The notes under the pieces are model-generated. The model saw only the letters and a list, made by a program, of their open reading frames with translations, ran no database searches and had not been told where the DNA came from. A program made the position numbers and the translations under genes. Shown here in pieces: positions 15,711 through 21,796 of a stretch of DNA of 23,137 bases. The stretch's first letter is position 1, and every line of letters begins with the position of its first letter. Source of the DNA: HyVt-105 sp049975425 (GTDB taxonomy: Bacteria; Bacteroidota; Bacteroidia; Bacteroidales; VadinHA17); assembly GCA_049975425.1 (NCBI GenBank), contig JBNGDI010000039.1:1-23137 (forward strand), read 5' to 3'.

Positions 15711-17954
15711 TTATTTTTTCAGATAAAGATGTTCCTTCTCATGGGCCGCCAGTACGGCCAGATGGGATATCCAGTAGGCCAGGGTGCTTTCCGCTCCCTG
15801 GTTCCGGTTTACTCCCTGTGATTCCAGCCCGTCGCAGCAACCCCTGGTTTCGTGGTCGAACAGGGGAAGCCGAAGGGAATTTTCTCCCAGGAACCACAGG
15901 TAACATTTGAACATTTTCTCAATGTATTCGCTTTTCTTCATAACCTGGAACAGCTGATAATACAAAAGGGTCATGGCCATGACATCAACCGATTGCTGGT
16001 CGTATTCAGGCATGGCCTGCCCTTTCTTCAGCCAGCCTTTGTTTCCAACAGGGATAAAATAATCGGTGTACAGGGTTTTTGATTCCAGGAATTCAACGGA
16101 TTCCAGGGCTATTTTCAGTATTTCGTTGTCGCCGGTAATTTCATAGCACGATAGCAGGGCAAGTGGGATCACGGCATTGTCGTATGTCATTACTTCTTCA
16201 AACCACTTCCAGTCGTCTGAACGGTTTTCTTTATATTTTGTGACAATAATGTCTGCCAGTTTTTTCAATATGTTTACCATGCCTTCGTCGTTCTGAGCAT
16301 CTTTCAGGTAGTAGCAAATGCCGATCATGGTGTTGGCCGCTCCCCGGATTGACCGGATCCGCTCGAAGTGCTGAACGGATTTGAAAAAAATGTCGCGCCC
16401 GATCTGGCGGAAGGCATCGTTCGGGGGGAAGCGCAGCAGGTATCCCAGGGCCCAGATGGTGCGGCCGAAGGAGTCTTCCGAACCGTATTCATCCAGGTAT
16501 TGTCTGCTGAAACTCAGGAAATTCCTGAAATTACCGTCCTCGCGTTGCATATAATGGATAAAGCTCAGGTAGATTGGCATCAGGTTCAATGCTTCGCGGT
16601 CTTTATTCTGGCGGTAGGCCATCAGGGTCATGAGCAGAGCCCGGGAATTATCGTCTAAACAATAGCCTTCCTTCAGGTTCGGAATTCCGTATTTTGCATG
16701 TTGTACAATGCCCGTATCGTCGGTCAGCCTTATGACATGTTCCAGGTTATAGGAAGGCAGCATGCGGATATCGATGGGCTGTTTTTCGATCTCTTCCTGC
16801 TTTTCCCAGTTATCGCTCACAAATTCGGCCAGGTACAGGTACTGTTTTCCTATTTTCGGCCAGCGGATCTTTTTCCCGTAATCGAAAGCTTTCTGCCGGA
16901 TGCTTTCCAGTTTCTTTTCGTCGCCGAGCAGTTCCGTGAGTATACCTGACAGTTCACCTGAGTTCTTGAAGTCGAAAAGCCGGCCACGTCCGTTGTTCAG
17001 AAGCTCCTGCGCATGCCAGTATGGGGTTGAAACAATGGCGCATCCTGCCCCGACGGCATACGACAGGGTGCCGCTGGTGATCTGTGCCTCACTCAGGTAG
17101 GGGGTAATGTAAATATCGGCGGCATACAGGTATTCAAACAGGGTGCTTTCGGAGGCAAATTCATTGATAAAGTATACATGCTTTTCCAGGCCCAGGTTCT
17201 TGACCAGGCGCCTCAGGTAATTGCGGTATTCTTCGCCTGAATGTTTCAATACGTTGGGATGGGTGGCACCCAGGATGATGTATAACAGGTCGTGATGATT
17301 GTTCACCACCGGGGGCAGGGCATGGATTACCGTTTCAATGCCCTTGTTGCGGCTCAGCAGGCCAAATGTCATCAGTACCTTTTTGCCGTTTAACCCGTGC
17401 TTTTGTTTGGCTACCTGCCGGGATATTTTGTTGAATTCGGGTACCCCATGTTCAATCAGCATGATCTTTTCCCGGGGGATCTGATAAATATCGGTCAGAA
17501 AATCAACTGCACGCTTGCTCATTACCACCACGCGGGCAGCTTTTTTCCCGATCTCTTCCACAATAGACCGCTGGGTGTACGACGGGTCTTTCAATACAGT
17601 ATGGAAGGTGACTATCAGGGGAACTTCCAGCCGGTGGAGTAGGGGAAGGATGTATACTCCGTCGTCGCCTCCGAATATTCCGAATTCATGTTCCAGTATG
17701 CAGACTTCCGCATCACTGTAATTGATAAATCTTGCCGCTTCGATGTAATCGCGCTGGTGATTCTGCCGGATAATCTGTTTTACTTCCGGTGGATATTCGT
17801 AATGGTTGCCGTTCTCGTTAATGGCAATTACCATGGCATGGTCTGAAATATTTTTGTTTTCTGTGTTGGAAACAATGGCTTTTACCAGATTTTGTGTGAA
17901 GGTTCCGATGCCGCATTGCCGCGGAGGATACGTGCCAATAAAAGCTATTTTCAT
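15711..17954 (-). CDS. GT4 glycosyltransferase fused to an (alpha/alpha) toroid domain
   Basis: This is a 747-aa cytosolic two-domain protein. Residues 1-400 are a GT4-type GT-B fold opening MKIAFIGTYPPRQCGIGTFT, with a donor domain (TFGLLSRNKGIETVI, then EAQITSGTLSYAVGAGC). Residues 400-747 are helical with (DDNSRALL, then GSEDSFGRTIWALGYLLR), a pattern of alpha/alpha-barrel glycoside-processing domains. Oddly, the second glutamate of the usual EX7E motif is replaced: after the Glu of SEAQITSGTL the eighth residue is Leu. By recollection this is shared by related GT4-toroid proteins next to GH130 genes, so it need not mean loss of activity. Donor and product are unknown; GDP-mannose is suggested by the next gene. 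Confidence 0.85.
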   Translation of the reverse strand: MKIAFIGTYPPRQCGIGTFTQNLVKAIVSNTENKNISDHAMVIAINENGNHYEYPPEVKQIIRQNHQRDYIEAARFINYSDAEVCILEHEFGIFGGDDGVYILPLLHRLEVPLIVTFHTVLKDPSYTQRSIVEEIGKKAARVVVMSKRAVDFLTDIYQIPREKIMLIEHGVPEFNKISRQVAKQKHGLNGKKVLMTFGLLSRNKGIETVIHALPPVVNNHHDLLYIILGATHPNVLKHSGEEYRNYLRRLVKNLGLEKHVYFINEFASESTLFEYLYAADIYITPYLSEAQITSGTLSYAVGAGCAIVSTPYWHAQELLNNGRGRLFDFKNSGELSGILTELLGDEKKLESIRQKAFDYGKKIRWPKIGKQYLYLAEFVSDNWEKQEEIEKQPIDIRMLPSYNLEHVIRLTDDTGIVQHAKYGIPNLKEGYCLDDNSRALLMTLMAYRQNKDREALNLMPIYLSFIHYMQREDGNFRNFLSFSRQYLDEYGSEDSFGRTIWALGYLLRFPPNDAFRQIGRDIFFKSVQHFERIRSIRGAANTMIGICYYLKDAQNDEGMVNILKKLADIIVTKYKENRSDDWKWFEEVMTYDNAVIPLALLSCYEITGDNEILKIALESVEFLESKTLYTDYFIPVGNKGWLKKGQAMPEYDQQSVDVMAMTLLYYQLFQVMKKSEYIEKMFKCYLWFLGENSLRLPLFDHETRGCCDGLESQGVNRNQGAESTLAYWISHLAVLAAHEKEHLYLKK

Positions 17955-17981
17955 GATTTCTGTATTATGGTTGAAGTTTAT

Positions 17982-18344
17982 TCATACTCCCAGGTATTCC
18001 AGCAAAGTTTGTTTCAGGGCCATGATGTCCTCTTCCGGCGATTCGTAGTTAATGATGATAAGGCTGCATGCCAGAACGGAAATCTTCCAGTCGATCCGGA
18101 TGCCGGTGGGGTGGTAGCGGTAAATTTCCGTAAAGTGCTTCTGTACCGGAATGCCCGTCAGCCGAAGCACCGCCATCGTTTTCCTGATGGAATGCTGCAG
18201 GTTTTTTTCATCGGTATGGCCGAGTTCTTCCAGCAGTTCGCTGACATAATACCGGTAGCGGAGTTCATTCATCCGGCTGATGAACCACTCGATGGCCGGA
18301 TCGGGCTGGTTGAAGCGGTAATATTCTGCTATCATGTTCCGCAT
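17982..18344 (-). CDS. Unrecognised 120-aa protein encoded directly after dnaJ
   Basis: I do not recognise this protein. It has 120 residues, is mostly helical by composition, and is rich in aromatic residues (EYYRFN, RYRYYVSELLEEL, HFTEIYRYH). It has one moderately hydrophobic segment (WKISVLACSLIIINY) and no signal peptide. It starts 7 nt after the dnaJ stop and ends 27 nt before the GT4-toroid gene, so it is within the operon. In proteobacteria this slot after cbpA holds the modulator CbpM, but I do not see the MerR-like helix-turn-helix of CbpM, so that name is not given. It could be a DnaJ partner or a factor for the glycosyltransferases. Confidence 0.75.
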   Translation of the reverse strand: MRNMIAEYYRFNQPDPAIEWFISRMNELRYRYYVSELLEELGHTDEKNLQHSIRKTMAVLRLTGIPVQKHFTEIYRYHPTGIRIDWKISVLACSLIIINYESPEEDIMALKQTLLEYLGV

Positions 18345-18351
18345 AGGCGTG

Positions 18352-19311
18352 TCAGTTATAGCTGTGAGTATTGTTTTTTCTCATCTCTTTCAAACGGTTG
18401 AATAATCTGGTTTCTTCCGGGGTCAGGCTTCCTGGGATTATGATGTTCAGGTTCACGTAAAGATCGCCGTAGGATCCCGGCCGGTTGTACACGGGCATTC
18501 CTTTGCCTTTCAGCCTGAGCTTGCTTCCGTTCTGCGAGCCTGCCGGAACCGGTACGTTCAGTTTACCGGCCGGGGTGTTCAGTGTCAGTTTTCCCCCCAG
18601 TACGGCAGTATAAAGGTCCACATTGGCTTTCATTACCAGGTCGTTTCCCTGAACCGTGCAATGCTCTTCGGGTTTGACCTTCAGTTTGATGTAGAGATCG
18701 CCGCTTTCACCTCCCATGCTTCCCTTATCTCCTTTTCCTCTGATACGGAGTTCCTGTCCGGTATAAGCACCGGGTTTGATTCGGATGCGGATTCTCTGGC
18801 CGTTTACATTCAGGATTCTGGAAGTTCCCTGGTAGGCTTCCTTCAGGCTGATCTCCAGGTCGGTTTGCAGGTCGCTGCCTCTGGCCTGTGTGCGGTGGGG
18901 TCTGAATCCACCGGAAGATGCTCCAAAGTTACCGAAGAAGGTTTTGAAGAAATCGGAGAATCCTCCCCGGCCGCCTCCTTCGCCGAAAAAATCTTCCAGA
19001 TCACCCTCGAAATGGAAGCTTTCGCCTCCAGGGGTCCCCCCGCCGAACCGTGAAAAATCGAATCCTCCTGTTCCTTCCTGCCCGAACTGTTTCCAGTTGG
19101 CTCCCAGGCGGTCGTACTTTTTCCTTTTTTCCGGGTCGCGTAATACTTCGTAAGCCTCGTTGATTTCCTTGAAGCGCTCTTCTGACTGGCTGTCTCCCTG
19201 ATTCTTGTCGGGATGGTACTTCACCGCCAGTTTCCGGTAAGCTTTTCGAATTTCTTCCTGTGAGGCATTCTTTGAAACACCCAGTATGTTATAGTAATCT
19301 TTGTATTCCAT
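18352..19311 (-). CDS. DnaJ-family co-chaperone, CbpA type
   Basis: This 319-aa Hsp40 stimulates DnaK ATPase and delivers clients. The J-domain is at residues 1-70 with H33-P34-D35. A Gly/Phe-rich linker follows (about 75-150, RFGGGTPGGESF, GEGGGRGGFSDFF). Two beta-sandwich client-binding domains come next (about 155-310, RIRIRIKPGAYTGQELRIRGKGDKG, then LNVPVPAGSQNGSKLRLKGKGMP). No CXXCXGXG zinc-finger repeats are present, so it is not the main DnaJ. It is the first well-conserved gene of the run leading to the mannose genes. No convincing TAnnTTTG promoter was seen directly before it, so transcription may start before the small lipoprotein gene. Confidence 0.95.
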   Translation of the reverse strand: MEYKDYYNILGVSKNASQEEIRKAYRKLAVKYHPDKNQGDSQSEERFKEINEAYEVLRDPEKRKKYDRLGANWKQFGQEGTGGFDFSRFGGGTPGGESFHFEGDLEDFFGEGGGRGGFSDFFKTFFGNFGASSGGFRPHRTQARGSDLQTDLEISLKEAYQGTSRILNVNGQRIRIRIKPGAYTGQELRIRGKGDKGSMGGESGDLYIKLKVKPEEHCTVQGNDLVMKANVDLYTAVLGGKLTLNTPAGKLNVPVPAGSQNGSKLRLKGKGMPVYNRPGSYGDLYVNLNIIIPGSLTPEETRLFNRLKEMRKNNTHSYN

Positions 19312-19333
19312 ATTCCCGTTTGTTCAGCTTTGA

Positions 19334-19615
19334 TCAATCAAGTGCAGATTTCAGTTTTTTGTTCTGCCTTCTTGCGTATTCTGCCCCGTAGGTCTTTCTT
19401 CTGCCTGAATTTTTTATCACCCAGCATTTGTCCCACGGGCAGTCGGACGGCTTCAGCTGTACCGTTTTCGGTTTTCTGCTGTTGCTGATATTATTTTTGA
19501 ATGCAAATGGCCTGCTTCTGAAAGAGCTACGGAGCGGCCTGCAGGAACCCGAAACGGTTCCTGCTACCATCAGGCTCAGGAGAACAGCATATGTCAAACT
19601 TTTCCTTTTCAACAT
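19334..19615 (-). CDS. Small putative lipoprotein, 93 aa
   Basis: This is a short secreted basic protein of unknown function. The N-terminus (MLKRKSLTYAVLLSLMVAGTVSGSC) has a lysine/arginine start, a hydrophobic core and a lipobox-like Val-Ser-Gly-Ser-Cys, giving Cys25 as the possible lipid-bearing residue. The mature part is rich in Lys and Arg, with two further cysteines in DCPWDKCW. The start is supported by AGAAAGG a few nt before the ATG. It lies 22 nt ahead of the dnaJ gene on the same strand. No wider family is recognised. Confidence is moderate because it is short, but signal and ribosome-binding site agree. Confidence 0.6.
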   Translation of the reverse strand: MLKRKSLTYAVLLSLMVAGTVSGSCRPLRSSFRSRPFAFKNNISNSRKPKTVQLKPSDCPWDKCWVIKNSGRRKTYGAEYARRQNKKLKSALD

Positions 19616-19635
19616 ATACCTTTCTGCAAATGATG

Positions 19636-19667
19636 TTTACTCCTGGTATCAAGTGAAAGTATCTTTA
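19636..19667 (+). promoter_or_regulatory. Possible promoter of the structured RNA
   Basis: TTTA (19636-19639) and TATCTTTA (19660-19667) are 20 nt apart, each one base from the Bacteroidota -33/-7 elements. Transcription would begin near 19674, just before the 5' arm of the closing stem. Confidence 0.4.
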
Positions 19668-19673
19668 ATCCGG

Positions 19674-19850
19674 TTTTTCCCCATCAAATAGCACGCCAGT
19701 AAGGGGTGAATGCATGTAATGTGTCAAAATGTTCGGGTGGTAACCGGCAGACAGGACTTTTTCTGTCATTTTGACTTTCCGGGTAACGGTTGGGGAGGAG
19801 TCTGAAGGGAACAACCATCAAGGCGTGTGCGTTGATGGTTAATTTTTTTT
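19674..19850 (+). ncRNA. Candidate structured small RNA or attenuating leader
   Basis: A 5' segment CCATCAA (19681-19687) plus CACGCC (19692-19697) pairs with GGCGTG (19822-19827) plus TTGATGG (19832-19838), giving a 13-bp closing stem around a 4x4 internal loop. Inside, GTCAAAATG (19723-19731) pairs perfectly with CATTTTGAC (19767-19775). That stem encloses two small hairpins: CGG/CCG at 19734-19746, and ACAG/CTGT at 19751-19766. A further CCG/CGG hairpin lies at 19779-19789. The right arm of the closing stem is also the right arm of the terminator (19813-19850), so the two exclude each other. No plus-strand gene lies upstream to need this terminator. It may be a free RNA or a leader of the GH5 gene. 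I cannot match it to a known class. Confidence 0.55.
19813..19850 (+). terminator. Rho-independent terminator with an alternative pairing partner
   Basis: AACCATCAA (19813-19821) pairs perfectly with TTGATGGTT (19832-19840) around a 10-nt loop and is followed by AA then eight T residues (19843-19850). On the minus strand no T-run follows, so it acts on plus-strand transcripts only. Confidence 0.85.
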
Positions 19851-19879
19851 GTTGGGCAAGAAGATGTGAACTTAATTTC

Positions 19880-19897
19880 TGATATGTTATCATATCA
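19880..19897. promoter_or_regulatory. Operator-like palindrome upstream of the GH5 gene
   Basis: TGATATG (19880-19886) and CATATCA (19891-19897) form a perfect inverted repeat with a 4-nt spacer, about 75 nt before the GH5 start codon and just before the possible promoter at 19918-19949. This is typical spacing for a dimeric regulator site. The regulator is not identified. Confidence 0.45.
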
Positions 19898-19917
19898 ATC
19901 ATTAATAGGGTTGTTAT

Positions 19918-19949
19918 TTTCAAGGTTTAATGTTTTTTGAATAGATTTA
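19918..19949 (+). promoter_or_regulatory. Possible promoter of the GH5 gene
   Basis: TTTC (19918-19921) and TAGATTTA (19942-19949) are 20 nt apart, close to the -33/-7 pattern with one mismatch each. The start codon is 22 nt after the -7 box. Confidence 0.35.
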
Positions 19950-19971
19950 TAGTGAATAAAACAAAATTGAT

Positions 19972-21210
19972 ATGAAAGTCTTTCAGTGTTTATTGGTTAT
20001 TCTGCTTCTATCCTCTGGTTGTCAGAATAATAAAGACCTGCCCCCTTCCTCTTTTATTCGGGTGGATGGGCCGAATCTCATCACCCCCGCAGGTGAAAAA
20101 TTTTTCATACGGGGAACAAACCTTGGAAACTGGCTGAATCCGGAAGGGTATATGTTCGGTTTCCGGATGACCAATTCGGCTGGCCGTATTAACCAGGCCT
20201 TCTGTGAAATGGTAGGGCCTGATTTCACGGCTGAATTCTGGAAACTTTTTAAAGACAACTATATCACAGAAAAGGATATTCTGTTTTTAAAATCCACCGG
20301 AATAAACTCTCTCAGGGTGCCCTTTCATTATAAATTATTCACCGATGAAGATTACATGGGCCTGACAGCGGCACAGGACGGTTTTGAACGCCTTGACCGG
20401 TTGATCGGCTGGTGCAGGGAAGCAGGAATCTACCTCATTCTGGATATGCATGATGCCCCGGGAGGTCAAACGGGAGATAACATTGACGACAGTTACGGTT
20501 ATCCCTGGTTATTTGAAAGTGAAAAATCACAGAAACTGTTTATAGATATCTGGGTAAAGATTGCCCGGCATTATCAAAACGAACCCATCATCCTGGGTTA
20601 TGACTTGTTAAACGAGCCCATTGCTCCCTATTTCGGGAACATGGACGAGCTGAATACCCGGTTGGAACCCCTGTACAAAAGGGCGGTTGCGGCTATCCGG
20701 GAGGTGGACAGGAATCATGTTATCCTGCTGGGAGCAGCCCAGTGGAACAGTAATTTCGATGTGTTTACCGATGCATCCTTTGACGACAATTTAATGTACA
20801 CCTGCCATCGCTATGGCGGAGAGCCCACCGCTGAGGCTATTAAAGAATTCATTGAATTCCGGGATAAAGTGAACCGTCCGATGTATATGGGGGAGACCGG
20901 CCACAACACCGAAGAGTGGATGTCATCATTCAGGGAAACCCTGGAAGAAAATAACATAGGCTGGCATTTCTGGCCCTATAAAAAATTGGGAGGCTCATCC
21001 TTTGTATCCATCCCTGTTCCTGAAAACTGGGACCTGGTGGTGAACTTTGTTGAGTCAAACCGGAGTACGTACCAGGCCATCCGGGGAACCCGACCCGAGC
21101 AACAACCGGCAAAAAAAGCCCTGCTGGAGTTTGTTGAAAATTGTAAATTTGAACATAATACGATCAATGAAAGTTATATCCGGGCTCTTGGGTTGGACCC
21201 TGAATATTAG
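19972..21210 (+). CDS. GH5-family (cellulase superfamily) glycoside hydrolase, lipoprotein
   Basis: This 412-aa secreted, lipid-anchored retaining beta-glycosidase has a lipobox Leu-Ser-Ser-Gly-Cys with Cys17. The (beta/alpha)8 barrel begins with FFIRGTNLGNWLNPEGY, as in exo-1,3-glucanase-like GH5 members. The acid/base is Glu215 in GYDLLNEPI and the nucleophile is Glu308 in MYMGETGHN; HDAPGGQ at about residue 161 and a WPYKK segment are also typical. The length is complete. The subfamily and substrate (beta-glucan, glucomannan or glycolipid) are not certain. No SusC/SusD pair or other enzyme of a utilisation locus is beside it. It may be controlled by the palindrome and the structured RNA upstream. 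Confidence 0.93.
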   Translation: MKVFQCLLVILLLSSGCQNNKDLPPSSFIRVDGPNLITPAGEKFFIRGTNLGNWLNPEGYMFGFRMTNSAGRINQAFCEMVGPDFTAEFWKLFKDNYITEKDILFLKSTGINSLRVPFHYKLFTDEDYMGLTAAQDGFERLDRLIGWCREAGIYLILDMHDAPGGQTGDNIDDSYGYPWLFESEKSQKLFIDIWVKIARHYQNEPIILGYDLLNEPIAPYFGNMDELNTRLEPLYKRAVAAIREVDRNHVILLGAAQWNSNFDVFTDASFDDNLMYTCHRYGGEPTAEAIKEFIEFRDKVNRPMYMGETGHNTEEWMSSFRETLEENNIGWHFWPYKKLGGSSFVSIPVPENWDLVVNFVESNRSTYQAIRGTRPEQQPAKKALLEFVENCKFEHNTINESYIRALGLDPEY

Positions 21211-21314
21211 GTTTCGTGGGTTCAATATAGTATCAGACTAATCATTGATGATCATATTTCTCGGGCAAATGGGTTTTTAACTGCTTTTTCTCTGTCATAA
21301 TTTGTTCAGAGCTC

Positions 21315-21644
21315 ATGAAAACACCCGAAGAAAGACCTGATGAGCCGAAAAGACTAGCCGCTTCAGATCGTTTTATCCCGGGTATTTACATTGGCAATAA
21401 TCCTGAAGAAACAGAAGCTCTGCCGGGCCTGATCTTCCGTCCGGAAATGACGGCAATGAAAGGCCTGGAGAAATTCATTCATGCCTGGACAGTGATCATG
21501 GAAGAAAGTCCTGAGTATGAAGACAGGATCCTGGATTTCCTTGTCCGTTTGGTCCGTATCAGTAACATTGCCAGAGAACGGTTTCCGGGGGCGGAACCCT
21601 TATCCGGCCAGAACGGGGTGAATGAGGCAGAAGAAAACTCCTGA
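21315..21644 (+). CDS. Hypothetical 109-aa protein
   Basis: I do not recognise this protein. It has 109 residues, is acidic, and has no signal peptide or membrane segment. The N-terminal 30 residues look disordered (MKTPEERPDEPKRLAASDR); the middle (GLEKFIHAWTVIMEESPEYEDRILDFLVRLVRISNIARERF) would form amphipathic helices. Codon use looks like that of its neighbours. It lies between the GH5 gene and the ATPase, on the same strand but with gaps of about 100 and 150 nt. Its last codons overlap one copy of an imperfect direct repeat (21628-21655). It could be a remnant or a small regulatory protein. Confidence 0.5.
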   Translation: MKTPEERPDEPKRLAASDRFIPGIYIGNNPEETEALPGLIFRPEMTAMKGLEKFIHAWTVIMEESPEYEDRILDFLVRLVRISNIARERFPGAEPLSGQNGVNEAEENS

Positions 21645-21655
21645 CGTCTTCCCTG
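21628..21655 (+). repeat. Imperfect direct repeat, left copy
   Basis: This 28-nt segment matches 23061-23088 at 23 of 28 positions with no gaps; the best part is CTCCTGACGTYTKCCCTG. The two copies bracket the ATPase gene. This copy covers the stop codon of the 109-aa ORF. Confidence 0.45.
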
Positions 21656-21766
21656 TTATTTTTTCCCGGTGAAAAAAAACACGCACTTGTGTCAATTTTA
21701 GGCTGCTCGGATTAATAATGTCTAATAATAATGGATGATAATGTATATTAATATTGGACAATGTTG

Positions 21767-21796
21767 TATATTTGTAATGGACAACATAATCCATTA
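21767..21796 (+). promoter_or_regulatory. Promoter and nested inverted repeats before the ATPase gene
   Basis: TATATTTG (21767-21774) is an exact -7 box, placing transcription start near 21781, about 15 nt before the ATG. It overlaps two inverted repeats: ATGTTGT (21761-21767) with ACAACAT (21781-21787), and TAATGGA (21775-21781) with TCCATTA (21790-21796). A further direct copy of TAATGGA lies at 21729-21735. A repressor site, possibly autoregulatory, is a reasonable inference. Confidence 0.6.

Larger units (their letters stand above)
19616..19971. other. 355-nt intergenic region between divergent units
   Basis: This stretch has no convincing protein gene. It holds a possible plus-strand promoter, a structured RNA with terminator, a palindrome and a possible promoter for the GH5 gene, each listed separately. 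A minus-strand 79-codon ORF (19923-19684) runs through it but lacks protein-like features. Confidence 0.6.

Noticed and set aside
17982..18344. Naming the 120-aa gene cbpM
   Set aside because: Only its position fits. The MerR-like helix-turn-helix and the overall CbpM pattern are not visible.
19674..19850. Calling the RNA a 6S RNA, SRP RNA, RNase P RNA or tmRNA
   Set aside because: The size and closing stem could suit 6S, but I cannot find class-defining sequence motifs for any of these, so only a generic structured RNA is claimed.
19684..19923. Minus-strand ORF of 79 codons in the gap before the GH5 gene
   Set aside because: It runs through the structured RNA, terminator and palindrome, has no ribosome-binding site that stands out, and its translation shows no signal, motif or family likeness.
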